64,000 nucleotides of DNA from Trachelipus rathkii (lineage: Eukaryota > Arthropoda > Malacostraca > Isopoda > Trachelipodidae): positions 32,501 through 96,500 of the forward strand of contig JABUQX010014795.1 in NCBI GenBank assembly GCA_015478945.1, read 5' to 3'. The position numbers were made by a program, and so were the translations under genes. This document shows, in pieces, positions 46,338 through 61,358 of this stretch (positions are counted from its first letter, which is position 1; each line of letters starts with the position of its first letter). Under the pieces are notes generated by a model. That model was not told the DNA's origin. It did not search any database and worked only from the letters and a program-made list of their open reading frames with translations.

Positions 46338-48718
46338 ATAGCCACGACTCTCTGTTCTCGGAGTTCCTCTTTCCCCCCCCCCGTCCTGACCGTCCGATAT
46401 AGCCTTTTCCCCTTTCCTAAAACACCCTCTGCCGCCTGCTCCCTGGCCCCTGTTCCCCTTCTTTTTGTACTTTCTATTTATATTTTATTCCTTATCTAAA
46501 ATTGTTATGGTATTTGTGTGCGCGCTTAGTCAGTTGATGCATTTTCCGTGGCATGCCCGGCTGGGCGCGGCCTTGCCCTTCCCTCAACCGATTCTCCCCT
46601 TTCTCTCCTTGTTTTCTTTCTCTTTTTCGTCCTCTTCCCCTCTTCTTCCCTTTCCTCTTCTGTTTCGTAGCCGTCTGTATCCCGTTCCTTCTCCTTCGCG
46701 CTTCCGGTGCTTTGTCTACTTGGCTGTGTTTTCGCCTGTCTGCCTTCATGCCTCCTCTGTGTTGCCTTATCTTTTTTCTTATTTTCAGGGAGCCTTCTCT
46801 AAACTTTAATCTGCAGTGGTGTTTTTTTAAATTTTATTTTGTTCGTTCGGTGTCCAGCTCGTGGCTTTTATGCTTTTTGTGCCGTTGCCGGTCCTTTCTT
46901 CTTTTTTTCTCCCCCTGCCTTTCCCGCCCTGAACACCTCAGCCCCCCTTCCCTTTCACCCGCCGTGCCGTGGGTAATGCCGGTAGAAAAATTTAAAACAC
47001 TAGCAATGAATCCCCTATTTTGCCCCTTGGTTCCTTCTGTTGACCCCCGTATAGTCGCGCTTGTCCTGTCTTCCTCCTTCCTCTTCATAGGCCCGCTTTC
47101 ATTCACGTCCGCGCGTCCCTGCTGCTCCCCCCTCCGGCTTTTTTGTGCCTTCGCTTATCCACTTAGCCTCCTATTCTTGCCTAGCCCGCCCCACGTGTGG
47201 CCCCTCCCCCTTGCCCCACATCGCTCCATCCTTGACATTAACATCTATCGAAATTACAACCTGCCTCAAATCATACTCACATGCCGTACCCCGCCTTGGT
47301 CCTGCTCTTCCTCCTTGAAGCTACATCTCTCGTCTACCAGTTTTTCCTCCGCCCTGCCCCGGGCCCTCCCTCGCAACGTTGCATTTATACACTTAGCTCG
47401 CGAATATAGGCCTTGTACGAAAAGCAACATTAAACAGGGAAAATTCCCTACACCTGGCCAATCACCACCGCTTCTGTTTGCTATGCGCCGCACCCCCGCC
47501 CTCTCTCTGCCATCTTAACATGTGCCGATGCACGCTGCCTTCTCTATTACATACCTCACGGTCCCTTGGCCTTCTCCCTTCCACCTCTTAGTTTATAGAG
47601 CATGGTGCTTTGTCCTTCTCCGCAGGCATTGCTGCGTTATATTTTTTTACATATCTCGCGCATAACATCGTCCCCTAACGGCCCTCATAAACCTTGTTAC
47701 ACTGCGGGACCTTATTGGCCCTTCTTCCCTTCGGCCCATGCTCTTTCGATAAAATACCTTAAAGGTCACCATCACCACCCAGTGGCATCGGAGCCATTTG
47801 AGGTTTTCCCTTACATCAAACCTCGATCGAAGGCCTTTCGTGGCGCCTCTTGCCCGGAATGTTCCCCTCGTCTGCTTATCCTCCCCGCCGTGCTCTCCCT
47901 TCTCTTACACGCTCTTCTCCTGCCCGTCTTCCTCCCGTTTTTCCTCATACCCTGACCCCTCGATTAGACACACCCTGTCGAGCGCTAAGCCCCTAATCGG
48001 CCGCTACTGCCCCCCTCTCCCCGCGTCCCCCCGCCCGCCCCCGCCGGCCTCCCCCGGGGTTGCCATGCTCCCTCGCCTCTTCTACCTCCGCTCCCTCCTC
48101 TTACCCGCGCGCGCGCCCGCCTGTTCCCCACTGCCAAAATTGGCTTATTCCCCGCCGGCCGCCGACCTCTCCCCCTACTCCACCCTTTCCCCATGCATTA
48201 TTAGCTACGCCCCCGTTTCCTCTCTTTCCTCCCTCTCCCCCTTTTCGGCCTTTTGTGCATTTTCCCGTAGGGCACGCTCTATACTTAGAACCATCCACCA
48301 ATTCGGGACTAACTTCCTGTCTTTCGGCTTTATCACCTTATTTCTGACATATTTTTGTGCCTCCCTCAACCACTCACTGTTTTTCCTTCTTGCCCCCCTC
48401 CCCCCGGCGTGCTTTGGCCCGGCTACTCGGCTACGGTCTCGGCTTCTTCCTCCCCCCCCTCTTTTTATTCATTTCTCTTCCCTGTGATATAAAAGATACC
48501 TGCTGCATGACACCACCCTTACTACCACCGTCCTTATTACACCATCCGTATTTCCTGGTCTGCCTAATGCGTCCTCGGTCTGCCCTCCTCTTCCTCGCTC
48601 TTTTCATCCCTCCCTCCCTACCCGCCCGCTGGCCGATGGGCCCCTCTTTTGCCCGAACTTTGGTCCGGAGCCCGTCCGGGGGCCCTCCCCTTCCCCATTT
48701 TCCGTGTGCCCCCACCTG

Positions 48719-48900
48719 TCCTCTCTCTCTCTTCTCTCTTCTTCTCACTCTCTCTCTCTTCTCTCTCTCTTCTCTACTCTCTCTCATTCATCTCTCTCTT
48801 CTCTCTCTTCTCTCTCTCTCTCTTCTTCTCTCTCTCTCTCTCTCTTCTCTCCTCAATAACAATCTATGACAATCTCTCATCTCTCTCTCAATCTTTCTCT
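48719..48900. repeat. (CT)n block
   Basis: Runs of TCTCTCTC with single T or C slips. Confidence 0.9.
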
Positions 48901-51900
48901 AGAAAAATTACCTCCTCATCTACTCTCATCTCTCTCACTTTGTCTGGCACATTTATGTTAGTGCCAAATATATGATCACATTCTTCATCCCTTCCACATA
49001 TGATTCCCCTCCCCCCCTTAGTGCTTCCCAGCTAATCCCTCCCTTCGCCAGGCCACCCCACCTTGGGGGGGCCTCCCCGCCCGTTTCGCCCGGCGGCGCC
49101 CCGCGTGGGTCCGTGTGCGCGTTCCCTCCCGTGTTTCCCTCTCTTTTTGTCCCCTCCTTCCCCCCTTTCCGTCTCCCTTTCTGCCGCCCCCCCCCGTTGC
49201 TCCCACCAAAAGTTTTCTGTTCCGTTGTGGTCCCGTTTGTGGTCCGTGTGCCGTTCGTTCGTTTCCGTCACTTCCCGTTTGCTTTCTTTCTGTCTTTGGG
49301 TCTCCGTCTCATCGGCGTTTTATTTTTCTTTGCATTTTTTGTGGTCCTGCTCTTGCCCTCATCCCCCCCCTTCCTCTCCTTTGCGGTTGCGGCCGTTGCC
49401 CTTTTTCTTTCTTGCACGTCTCTCGCCTCCACACTCCTGCCCCTCTTTCCCCACCCCCCTTTGTTTTTTAGCTTGTCTCATTTGTTACCCTTGTTCTCTC
49501 CTCGCTGTGGTCAGCATTTTTTTTCCTTAGACTTATAATTAACACCATAGAAGAAAAGATTTAAAAATAACTAAAAAAAAAAATAATTCACACCCCCTTT
49601 CGCCAAATTAAGAATCCTCATCACTCATACTACTATCTCATACGTCTCTTTTCTACTATATACTCTCTTTCTCATCTCTCTCTCTCATCCTCTACTACAT
49701 CTCTCTCATCATTACTCTTTCATTCTCTTACATCTTATCAATCTCTCTCTAGAGTTCTCTCTTCATTTATATCTCTCAAATCTCTTCATACATCTCTACA
49801 TATCTCTCTTCTTCCTGTCTGCACCTTCTCCTTCTTTGTCCCCCAGTTTTCCCTAATTCTTTGATATCGCCCTTACTCCTGCTACCCGTTTTGAACGCCA
49901 AAGAAAAATAACTACGCGAATATAATTAATAGGAAAACATAACCCGCCCCCTTTTCGCCCCGTCCGCTCCCTGCCCTACCTCTCATCCCAACCGAGGGAC
50001 CTGAATCCGCCGACATCACTATTCTCCCTGTCCCTCTATCCTACCCCCTCCCTCCTTCCGCCTTCCTATCTCTCCGCCCCTCCCTGACGCATACACAAGC
50101 CCTCCCGGTACTCTCCGCCTTCTTTTTCGCTCTCCCCTGGGGCCGTCCACTTGCAGCGTCCACCGGTCTCCGAAAAAAATATAATCAACACGCCAGTAGG
50201 AGGTAATCAGACTTGCGCTAACGTATACAGCCCGCACAACCTGCTGCCCCGCCCGCCGTCGCTGCGCCCGGGCGGCCGCGCAGCGGCTCCGCCCCGCAGC
50301 CTTCTGCCGCTTTGCCGCTGGCGCGCCCGCGTCTCTCCGCGCCCCACGGTAGGCCCCTTTTCCTTCCCTATTTCTACTTACTCTCTACACCATATCTCGT
50401 TCCCTCTGGCTTTTTCCCCTTCCTCCTCCTCTTCTCTCTCAGCGCCTTTGCTCTCTCCCCCGCCGCCCCCCTCTTTTCGCCACCGTATTTTTGCACACAT
50501 CTCAATCATACTTTGATTTGCCCCCTGTAAGAATGGCCCCCACCCCCCTCCGCCTTTCTCCCTATCTCGCGCCCATCTGCCTCTACGCCCCGGCCCTTCT
50601 GCCACATCCCACCAGCCCCACCCTCCCGCCCCCCCACACCTCCTCTTACTATAACCCCTTGTAACCTCTCTTCCGCAACATCCCTAGAAAAATCTTTAAT
50701 AACCTCTCACCACCCGTAATGCACTCCATCGACGCCTCCTTCTAACGCATCCCATATAACGTGCCGTTCTCCCTATCTCCCTTCCTCTTTGGCACTGTCT
50801 GGTCTCGACCACCTGATCCTCCTTTTTGAGCTTTCCCTCCGCCTCCGCTTTCCTTTTCGTCTCTCCCCTGGTTTCTTGTGCACTCTCCCCTTTTTTTCCT
50901 TCCGATTTCTTCTTCGCATCTGCCCTTTCGCCCATCCCTCCCGCCCTCTGCACATTTCCCGCCCTTTCGCACATCTCCTAACGCACAGCTCTACCCCCTA
51001 GTTTCCCGCCCTGTTTTTCTTTTCCTACCCCACAAAAGCCGCCTTTGCCCCTTAGATAATACACGTCCGCGTTGCTCCGCCTCCCGGCCCCGCCACCCTT
51101 CGCGACCCGTCTCTCCTGGTCTTTCCATTGGCTTATTCACCCCGCATATCGCTCCCTGTTGCCGAGTGTTCCCACCCTCTTTCTCTCACCTTCTCGCTCC
51201 CCTCCGCCCTCGCTTTTTCGGCCCTCTTCCGCCCTTCCCTGTCCCGCCGCTTTCCCCCCTCCCCCCTCTGTGTTGCTTCAGCCTCCTCGCCCCCTCCGCC
51301 GCTCTCCTTCCCTCCTGGCCTGAGACCTTTCTGCTTCCTTGTTCTTGCGCTCTCCCTCTCCCCTATCCGGTGCCCCGCCCCGCCTTTCCGTAAAATGTGC
51401 GCCCACCGCCGTCACCGTGCCACTTCTCCCACAGGACACCTTCTTCTGTGCGCTACATAACTTTCCTTTTATTACCAATCTTATAATTCTTTTTACATCC
51501 TGCCCTACCTGTCTTTTCTCTCTCAAGAAAACCTACCTCTTTGTCATTGTCTAGATTTTACGCTCTTCGTCTGTCCCCCGACTCTGCGTCGTTTGCCTCT
51601 TCTTTCTCCTCATTTATGTGCTATTCCCCCACCGTATTGGGTTCTCTGTGTCACCATATCATGATCCTTCCGACCCGACTACAACTATACGAAACGATAG
51701 AGCTCTGCTTGCCTTATGCCCGTTCCTTTTTCTCTTTCTGTCTATTTCTTCTTGTTCACTTTATTTACCTCCTTATGCCACTGTTTTGTCATAGTTATCA
51801 TATGCCGACGCACTACATTTGGCGCCTGCCTCCGCTCTCGCTTCCCTTTTGGCTGCTACTTCTGTTACTTTTCTCTCTTGTCTCAAAGAAATTAAAACAC

Positions 51901-52639
51901 TTTCTTCTATTTATCGCCCATCCTTCATACTAATTCTCTCTCTCCCGTGTTTTCGTGTGTGCCTCTTCCTCTTACCCTTCTCTTTCTTCTTTGTCCACAC
52001 AAATACCACCTTTCCCCTTTTCTGTTTCGCCCTTCTGCTCCCGTGATTTTTTTGCGCACCGCCCCTTCAAGATCATCACGTACCCCCTTGCCTCACTCTC
52101 TCAACCCCATGCGGTCCTTGTCGCGCATGACCTACCTATACCCCTATCTACCATACCCCTCTCCCTCCTTCCGCAGCGTCCCTTCCTATTTACTCAATCA
52201 TCGCCCACTGCCCATCCGCTCAAACCGCCCCCCGTCTCACCTGACCCTTCTCACTGCTGACCGCTATGCGGCGAAGTCCCTCCGAGATGCTCATAACGCA
52301 CCCTGACGCCCACCCCTTCTTTCGCGACTATCAAGCCCCACTCCGTACCCGCTCCGTCGCTGCGCACCGGGCGGTCCAAGCCATTTTACCCTACCACTCC
52401 CCCCACGCGCACTTCTGCCAGCCTTTGCCGTCACCGCGCGCGCCCGACAGTGCTCCGCCCCGGATCCCAACATTTTCATTCCTTATTCTGTTCCCTCCCT
52501 CCCTCTTCCCCCTCTTGCTTTTTCCCTATCCCTCCTCCTCTTCTCCCGGGAGAGCCTTTATAGTATCATCTCCCCCAGACCCGCCCGCCCCACCCTCGCC
52601 CGTTGGCTCTCCAGCACCCCTCCCCCCGTCCCCTTTCTT

Positions 52640-53477
52640 CTCTCTTCATTCTGTCATATCACTATTCTACTCTCCTCTCTCATCTCGATCTCTTACCATT
52701 AATCGAATACTCATCATCTTGTCATCAAATCTCAATCTCCTAAGAATCTTATCTCATATCCCTCTCATATATTCTCATCCTTGACGTCTCTCTCTCTCTC
52801 TCAATCTCTCTCTCAAATCTCTCATCTCTCTCATATACCTCTCTCTCAAATCTATGTATCTCATTTCTCTCATGCCTCATACATCCTCAATCTTCTCTTC
52901 ATCTCTCATCTCTATCTCTCTCCTCTATCTTCTCTTTCTCTCTCTCTCTCTCTCCTCTCTCTCAATATATATATGTCCTCTTACCGCCCAATCTCTCTCC
53001 TCCATCAATCTTTAATCTTCTCCTCTTCATTAATCTCAAAAAAAAAAAAAATTATATAAAAAAAAAACATCTCTATGAATCGCTTCATCCCTCTCATCAC
53101 CTCCTGCATTGGCTACACATTATAAATTACCCGAATCTCTTCAAAATCTCTTTACAAACTCGCTACGATGCCTTATAACTTCTCTCTATCATGAACAATA
53201 ACTGTTCCAATCTCTCTCTCATCTCTCTCTCTCAGACTCTCTCTCTCTCTCTCATTCTCATCATCCAATCATCTTCTCTCTAAGATTTATCGGTTCTCTC
53301 TCTCTCATCTCTCTCCAAAACATTCGATCTCAAACTCTCTCTCATCTCATTCCAAAACAATGACAAAACATTCATCGAAATCATAAATCTCTATCTCTCT
53401 CTCATCTCTCTCTTGTCTCTCATCTCTTCTCTCTCTCTCCTTTCTACTCTCTCTCTCTCTCTCTTCCTTCTCTCTCT

Positions 53478-53509
<32 letters not shown>

Positions 53510-54337
53510 ATCTCTCCTCTCTCTCCTCTCTCATTTTCATCTCTCTCTCAAAAATCATCTACTCTCTTCATTATTCCTAAACAAGTCACTATATATAAAA
53601 TAGTTATAAATCTCATCTCTCTCTCTCATCTTCTATTCTAATCAATCATATCGGTCATCACTCGTTCTCAAATCGTAAGTCTCTTCTCTCATCATACATT
53701 TCTTACTCAATCACATCATCATACATCCTACAATACATCTCGTCTCCCTCGTCTTCTCTCATCTCATTTCTCTACTCTCATCTCTCTCTCATCTTACCTT
53801 TTTATTTCCACTCTCTCTCGATCTCGATACTTCAGACTTCTCTCTCATCTTATCGATCTCAATCTCGTCTTCTCTATCTTTCTCTCTCTCTCAAATCTCA
53901 AAATTCTAATATTTTCAGAGAAAGTATGCAGATCAACTCTCTCTCTCTCCTTCTCTCTTCATCATCACTCTCTCTCTCTCTCCTCTCCTCTTAACTTCTC
54001 TCTCTCTCCGTCATCATCTCTCCCTCTCTCATCCACTCCAGCACCGTCTCTCATCTCTCTTCTCTCTCTCTCAGTCTTTTTCTCTCATCAAAATCTCTCT
54101 CTCTCTACTCTCATTCATCTCATCTATCTCTCTCTCAATCTTCTCTCTTCATCATCTGAGTGATGGGCCGTCTGCCTCTTCCTATTCCTCGCCTCGGCCC
54201 GGGCCTCTTTTTTGTTCCTGACTCTCTCCCCCCCCGGGCGGCGGCGGCCCCGCGCGCGCTCCCTCTTCCTTTCCGGATTCGCTGCAGCTTCCGCTTCCTC
54301 GTCCCCTCCCCTCTCTACTCTTCTCAGAACTATCTCT

Positions 54338-54373
<36 letters not shown>

Positions 54374-55800
54374 ACTTCTCTTCTCTCTCTCGTCGGATCC
54401 ATTCTCTCTCTCTTCTCTCTAGACTCATCTCTCTCTCAATCTCATCTTCAATGCTTATATTTACGTCTTCCTCAACTTCAATCTCTTCATCATCATCATT
54501 CTCTTCTCTCTCCTCTCTCTCTCTACATCTCTCTCTATCATTCTTCTCTCCTCTCTTCTCTTCTTTCATCTCTCTCATCCCTTCTCTCTCTCTCTCTCTC
54601 TCTCTATCATCTCATTTCTTCAGATCATCATATCTCTCTCATCTCCTCCTCTCTCCTCATCTCAAAAAAATCTCATCTCTCATCTACTTCTCATTCTACA
54701 AATCCGATCTCTCTCTCTCTACTCCGTACTGTTTGTTCAATTCTTTCTCTCTTCTCAATCCATCCATCTCTCCAATTCATTCTCATCTCTCGTCTCTCTC
54801 TATCTCTCATCTCTTCTCCATCTCCAATCTCTCTCTCCCGTACTCTCTCTCTCAATCTAATCAAATCTCTCATCATTCAATCTCATCTTCAGTCTCTCAC
54901 ATATCTTCATCATCTCTCTCATCTCTCCCCTCTCTCTCTTCTCTCATCTCTCATATTTCTCTCTCTCTCCTCTCTCGATCTCTCAACTCAAATCACTCCT
55001 CTCTCTTTTTTTCTCTCTCTCTCTCTCTCTCTCATCATCTAAAGTACTCATCTCATCTCATACCTCTCTACATCTCTTCATCTCATCATAAATCTCTCAT
55101 CCATTAATCTCTCATCTACATCAAAAAAGAAAGACAGTACATCTCTCTCAATCTCTCATTCTCTCTCTCCTCATAATACTACCAAATCATACATAATCTC
55201 TTCTCATTCTACTACTCTCCCTCTCAAATTCATCGTTCATCTTCATCTCTTACTCTCATCTCTCTCTCTATTATACGTCTCTCTCTCTCTCATCTCTCTC
55301 TCTCTCTCTCTCTCCTCTCATTCTCAATCTCTCTTTCTTCTATCCTTTCTGTTTTTCTATAACAATCACAAATCATCTATATATCAAAAAAATATCATCT
55401 CATATCATATCTCTCTCTTCTCTCTTCTCTCCAATACGTCTCTACTCAATTCACCCGTTCTATACTCTCATCTTATCTACAAATCATACCTCTCTCACAT
55501 CTCTCCTCTCTCAAAAATCGTTCTCTCTCTGATGACATACTTCTCATCAATCAAAATGCCTCTCAATCACTTTCTCTCTATCAATCGATACATCATCCAT
55601 ACATTTCTCTCATCTCTAAATCTCTTCACAACATCCGTCATCTCTCTCTCTCTCTCTCAGCTCTCTCTCAATCTCTCTCATCTCCTCATCCTTCAATCTC
55701 TACTCTCATCTCATTCATACAAAATACTATTCTTCATGCCCTCTATCTTTCTCTACATCTATCTTTCTCCTCTCTCTCATCTATCATCCCTGTTGTAGAT
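52640..55800. repeat. Degenerate (CT)n block, about 3.1 kb
   Basis: CATCTCTCTCTC and CAATCTCTCTC motifs repeat with irregular spacing. A GC-rich island of about 140 bp interrupts at 54165-54310. Confidence 0.9.
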
Positions 55801-58249
55801 GTAGTTCTAGTGTGTGTTCTTCATCCCCCTTGCTCCGTATTGTGGTCTTCTTATTGCGCGCCCCGTCCCTCTCTCACGCTGCGCTGTCTTTTCCCCTCAT
55901 CCTCTTTTTAGCCCATGCTGTTTATTACTCTTCCCCTCCCTGGTCCTTCCGTTGACCCGTTGCCTGCGCCACTCCTATTTCTCTCCTCTTTACTCCATTC
56001 TTCCTTCGCCAGTCTGCTGTGCTTCTTCTGTCTGACTTTCAACCTGCCCTTTATACACTCGCGCTTCGTTATTACTATCGTTTTTCGTCGTCCACGCTTT
56101 GGATTATCATCCGTGGCTTGTCCGGTCTGTTTATTCCCTCCGTCCGTCATGCGCTTCGCCTTTCTTGCGCCATTTTGTTTTTCTAGGATGAGCTTGCATG
56201 TTTTCGGGAGCGCGTCCGGTTCTGCCTTCGTGCGTTTTTCGCTTCATGGTTGCGATATCTGGGCTCGCCTCGGACGAGATTTTTCTCTCTTCTTTCCTTT
56301 CGCCATTCTGACTCCTCTTAAATTGCTTCGCCCTCCTTTCGTTCCTACGGTTCGCCCCTCACCTTTCCACTTTATTTTCACCCCTCACTATATCCTGGCG
56401 TCCTCTCTTCCTCCCCCCTACCCCCGGCGTGCGCCGTCTGTCCTCCTCGTTCTACACCGCTTCTCACCCGACATCACCATCCTCCTCCCGCTGTATACTT
56501 CAGCACCATACTCTGAGCGTGCCTATCGCCCACACTCCGCCTCTCTCAACCTCCCCCTAATTCCCTGCGGATCCCCCGCCCCTCCCAATACCCCTCCTCA
56601 TCACGATACCATCTCGCTTCCCCTGCCGCCCAGTCTCTCCATTCTGTCTGCCGCCCCGATCCACATCCCCCCTTTATGCTCTGCCACACCCTCGTCTTAC
56701 CCGCAGCTCTTCCCCTCCCCGCCTTTTCTCTGTTCCTCCTGTACATCGCGTCATCCCCGTCTCCATCAACCCCTCTTTTGTTATCTCTCTCCCTCCCTGC
56801 TGATTCCCTCCGTTCGATTTCCCTTCCCATCTCATACGCCGCCTTCACGTTTCCTTTTGGCGCCTGTCCCTTGCGTCTTTGGCTTTCGCCCTGTCCACTT
56901 TTGCATTCATTACTGTTGGCTTCCTGCTGTCCATTGCCTCGCTCCCTCCCCCGAGACCCGGTCCCGTCCGTCTCCGGGCGACTTTTGCTGTTTTCTTGCT
57001 TCGGTCCTCCCCTTGTGTGGTGTAGCGTGTTTTTTCCACGCTTCGTGCCCTCTGCGCAGAGCGCGCTTCTCTCCCCTCTCGTCCTTTTCTGTGTCGCGCT
57101 CCTTATTTCATCCCTCTTTTTTCCCGGCCCTTCTTGCTCCGCCCTCTGTGGCCTCCCGGCCCGACCTCCCTTTACTCCGGCGTTTCCTGTTTATTCTTGC
57201 GTTCGATCATACCCACGGCGGTCCGTCACCTTTAGTATCCCCGCTCTGGTCTCCCGCCCACCTTGGCCAGCCAAATGTCGCCCGGTCGCTCCGCCCATTC
57301 TGACGGACTCAAGGTATTTCTTATACATTTTCTTGTAGATCCTATTCTCGCCTCCGCCGGAGCCCGTCTTCCGCACCTGGGCCGCCTGTTGCTGCGGGCC
57401 ACACTTAATTGCCGGCGCCCAAGTGCGTCGATCCGGCGTCGTGCCCTCCCCCCTGCGTTTTCTGCCTCCTCCTACCCCCCTTCCATTGCGCTGCGCCGTC
57501 GTGGTCTCGATTCTGTTTCCGACTTGCGTTTCCTCTATTTTGGCGTGCTCGGCTTTGGCCGTTTTCGTTCTTACCTATGTTTTTATTCTGTAAATTTTTT
57601 TACCTTAATTCTTTCTTTTCCTTTGCTTCTCTCACCATTAATGCATTGAAGTTCTGGGTGTTTTTTTCCGGGTTTCCCCCCTCTCTCGGGCCCCTTGCTC
57701 CCTTGGTGGCTTCTTTTGCGGCCCGTCTTCTCTCTCCGCTGCTGCGTGTCCTTCCCTCCCGGCTCTTTCATGCCCGCTGTCTTTCTTTCCTCTCCCGGTT
57801 CCTCCCGTTGCCCGTTGCTTGCGCTCCTCTTTTTCTCTCCCTCTTCCCCTTCTTCGCCGTCTCTTGTGCTTCGCCGACTGCTTTCCTCCCTTTCTCCGCG
57901 CCTTTCGTTCTTCTTTTGCGCGTCGCCCGCTTTGGTTTTCTGCGTTGGCTTGCCATGCTGTTTCCCTTCCAGCCGGTGCGCTTCCCCTTTCTTGTTCTTG
58001 ACACTATGTTATATAGGGCAAGTTCTTTTTGCTTGGTTCGGCGACGCCGTCCGTTTTTAGTCCTTTCTGTGAGTTTTTCGTTTCTTCGTTGTTACGTGCA
58101 GTCCTCTCGCCGCCGAGCGTTGGTTTCTCTCTTTTCTTATGCACTTTCGCCTCTAGCTCCTTTGCTTGCTGCACCCTTTCGCCTCCGTTCGCCCCTCCAC
58201 CTTATCCTTTTTTCTCTACTCATCCTTTCTATTCCTGGCGTCCGTACTC

Positions 58250-58440
58250 GTCTCATTCTCTCTCTCTCTCTCATATCTATCCTCTCTCTCTCTCTCTCTT
58301 CACTCTCTCGTCTCGAGGATATTTTCTCAGGTTCTAATGTCATCTTTCTCGTCTCTCTCTCTCTCTCTCATCATCTCTTCACAAAAAAGCGTGGTCTTTT
58401 ACTCTCTCGTCTCCTCTCTCGTATCTCTCTGCGTCTCCCA
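58250..58440. repeat. (CT)n block
   Basis: Pure and near-pure TC runs separate two GC-rich pyrimidine blocks. Confidence 0.9.
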
Positions 58441-58712
58441 TGGTTGATTGTGTTTTTTCTGCGTCCCCTTCCCCTCGCTGCCCCGGCCCCCCTCGACCCC
58501 GCCCCCCCCCTTTTTTTTCCGGGTGCTGCTCCGACGACGCGCCTGCCCTCCCTCCACCTTTCCCTTTCCTCCCGCCTCCCCGGCATTCTCTTCCTGGTTT
58601 GCGTCTGTCCCGCGCTTCCCCACCACTCGCCCGCCCCCCGCGCTCTCCTTCTCCCCCCGGCGTTGCCCGCCCTCCTCCCGGTCCGCCTCCACCTCCCCTC
58701 CCTCACACCCCT

Positions 58713-58733
58713 CCCCCCCCCCCCCCCCCCCCC
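58713..58733. repeat. C homopolymer, 21 bases
   Basis: A 21-base uninterrupted C run inside a C-rich block; the longest homopolymer I noticed in the pyrimidine tract. Confidence 0.95.
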
Positions 58734-58995
58734 GTTCCCCCTCCCCCGGTGCTCACACGTTGTGGGGCGGTCCTCCTTTCTCCGGCCCTGAGTTCCGTTC
58801 GGCCCCCCTACTCTGGCCACCCTTTGCTGTCCTCCCCCGGCCCCCGCGGTTTTTCGCCGCGTCGCCCCTGCTTTCCCTTTGTGGTCCGTATCCGTTACCT
58901 TGCCCGTTTCCTCCGGTTATGGATTTTACCCTGTTTGGCCCCGTGTTTTTTTTCACCCTCCCTGGCCCCTGGGCCCCACCCCCCTTTCCCCACTC

Positions 58996-58999
<4 letters not shown>

Positions 59000-59033
<34 letters not shown>

Positions 59034-59098
59034 TCTATCTCTATCTCTTCTCTCTCTCATCTTCTCTATCTCTCTCTCTCTCTCTCTCTCATCTCTTC

Positions 59099-59131
<33 letters not shown>

Positions 59132-59144
59132 TCTCTCTCTCTCT

Positions 59145-59182
<38 letters not shown>
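59000..59182. repeat. (CT)n block
   Basis: About 180 bp of almost pure CT. Confidence 0.95.
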
Positions 59183-59186
<4 letters not shown>

Positions 59187-61106
59187 ATTCGCCGGGTTCC
59201 ACTCCCCTTTTGCCTTTGCTTTCCCTGCCTTCCCCCTCTGCCCCTTTTTCCTGCCCCGCGTGTTCGTTTCTTTGCTGTCTCCCCTATCTCTTCATTCTTC
59301 TTGCCGCCTTCTTTCCTCCGTTCCTCGCCTTCCCTTCTTGCACCCTTCCTTTCGCCATTGATTCCTCCTCATGGACTGCATTTCCCACCATCTTTTTTTT
59401 TTTTACGTACTATTGTTTCCTCCTCCGTCCCCCCGCCCTCCTTTTTTTCTTTTTTCCCCGCCAACCGTTATTACTTTCTCCACCCCGCCCCTCCCTTACC
59501 CGCTTCCCTTCCTCGCCTCGGTGCCTCGACGTCCCGTCCTCCACACGTTCTCCCCTGGGAGCAGCTTTCTGCTCCCCTTTTTCTTCTCCAGCCTTTGCCT
59601 TTTGCATTTTATACGCGGCTCATCTGTTCCGCTTCCAGTTTTCCCCTCTTTCTCTGCTCTTCCCGTTTATAGATCTTGTTGGCTCCTCTTCTTTTTTCCC
59701 CTTTTTTCTTCTACTTCTTTTTCTTCTGTTTTGCACATCTTTTGGCGCTGTTCTCACTCTCTCCTCTGGGCCGCTCTTCCCTTTGTCCCCCTTTTTTTGG
59801 CGTGCTCGGCCCTTTTTCTGCCTCCTTTCCTGCGCCATACTTCTCGCCTGGTGCCCCTGTTAACCATTGCGCACCCTCCGCCTACTGTCTTTCCGCTTCC
59901 TCCCTCTCCCCTTGCTTCCTGTTCTCGCCCCCCCTCCTTCCCCGTTGCTTTCCCTGGCGCCCCTCCCTCCTCCTTTCCTCCTTGCCCCCTTCCGCCTCCC
60001 ATTGACTTCCCCGGTGCTCTCGCCGCACACCCCCTCCTCCCGTCTCTTCGCCGGCCCCTCAACCCTCCCACACTCTTTTGCCTTTTACTTCCCGGTCGCC
60101 TGACGACTTCCCTGCCCCGTCGCGTCCTACGTGGCATTTTTCTTTTCTCCCGCCCCCGTCTCTGTGACTTCAGTTTACTTGGTGTCCCACTGCCTCTCGC
60201 TCCTCCTCCCTCTTTGTTTCGCCTTGATCGAGCTGCTGCCCAGTCTCCCGGCACCACTGCGCGCGCCCTTGGCCCCAGGTCCCGTCCTTCACGCGGCTCT
60301 CTTATCTCCTCTCTTTTCATGTCCTTTGCTTTGGCCCAGTCTGGGCCTTCCCGTTTGTCACTGTCCCTCTACTGCCCCCACGCTTCGTTGTTGAGTTGTA
60401 CGCCGGCACTTTTCCTGGCCAATTCCGCCATCTTTCCTCCTCTTACGTCTGGGCACCTTGTACACCTCTGTGCACCGAACCTGCCCCCGGTTTGCCGTTT
60501 TGCACCGTCCCCAGGCTGTGTTCCCGTTACCGTTTTTTTTTTTGCTTGCTCCTCCTTGTTCTCCCCCCATCCTACACTCCCATTCCCCTGCCCCCCTCCC
60601 CCTCCTTCGTCCACCCTCCCCACCCCCCCCCCTCCCCGTCTCCTTCCCTCCCCCGCCGTTCCCCCCTTGCTTCTATTTATGCTCCCAACCCACTCCCTCT
60701 CCCCCTCCCCTTTCCACTCAGGCCGGCTGCACTTGGCCCCCTTCTCCGACCCCTCGGCCGCCTACGTACCGGTCACTCGTGCCCATCCCCTCGCCCGCCA
60801 CCCGGCATCGCACGTCGCGTTTTCATGGCCTGTCCCTTCCATCGCCCCTCCTTTTCCTTCCGGCTATCTCCCTCCATCTCTCCTTACCCCACATTCTCCG
60901 TCCGGCCTCCACCCCCTCTCATCACCCATCTGTCCCCTGGTCCCTGGTCCTCCCTCTGTTTTGGCCCTTTCTCCCTGCCTTTTACTGACTTTTTTGGCCT
61001 TTCCCTGCCATTTCCCGCATCTTTTTCCCCGTTTCCCTGGCTTTCCTGCCGTCCCTTTTATTTTTCCCTGCACTTTCCTGGCCTTTCCCCGCCCGTGTGC
61101 CCCCTG

Positions 61107-61109
<3 letters not shown>

Positions 61110-61143
<34 letters not shown>

Positions 61144-61358
61144 CTCCTCTCTCTCTCTTCTCATATCTAATCTCAAATCTCTCTCTCTCTCTCTCTCTCC
61201 TCTCTCTCACTCTCTCTCTCTCTTCTCTCTCTCTCTACATCTCTCTACCTGTCTTTCCACCTCTTTTCGTAAATGGTCACATTCATCTCTTCTCTCTCTC
61301 TCTCTCTCCTCTCTCTCTATCTCTTCTACTCTCTCTCTCTCTCCTCTCTCCTCTCTGG
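61110..61358. repeat. (CT)n block
   Basis: CT runs with short breaks at 61163-61172 and 61250-61285. Confidence 0.92.
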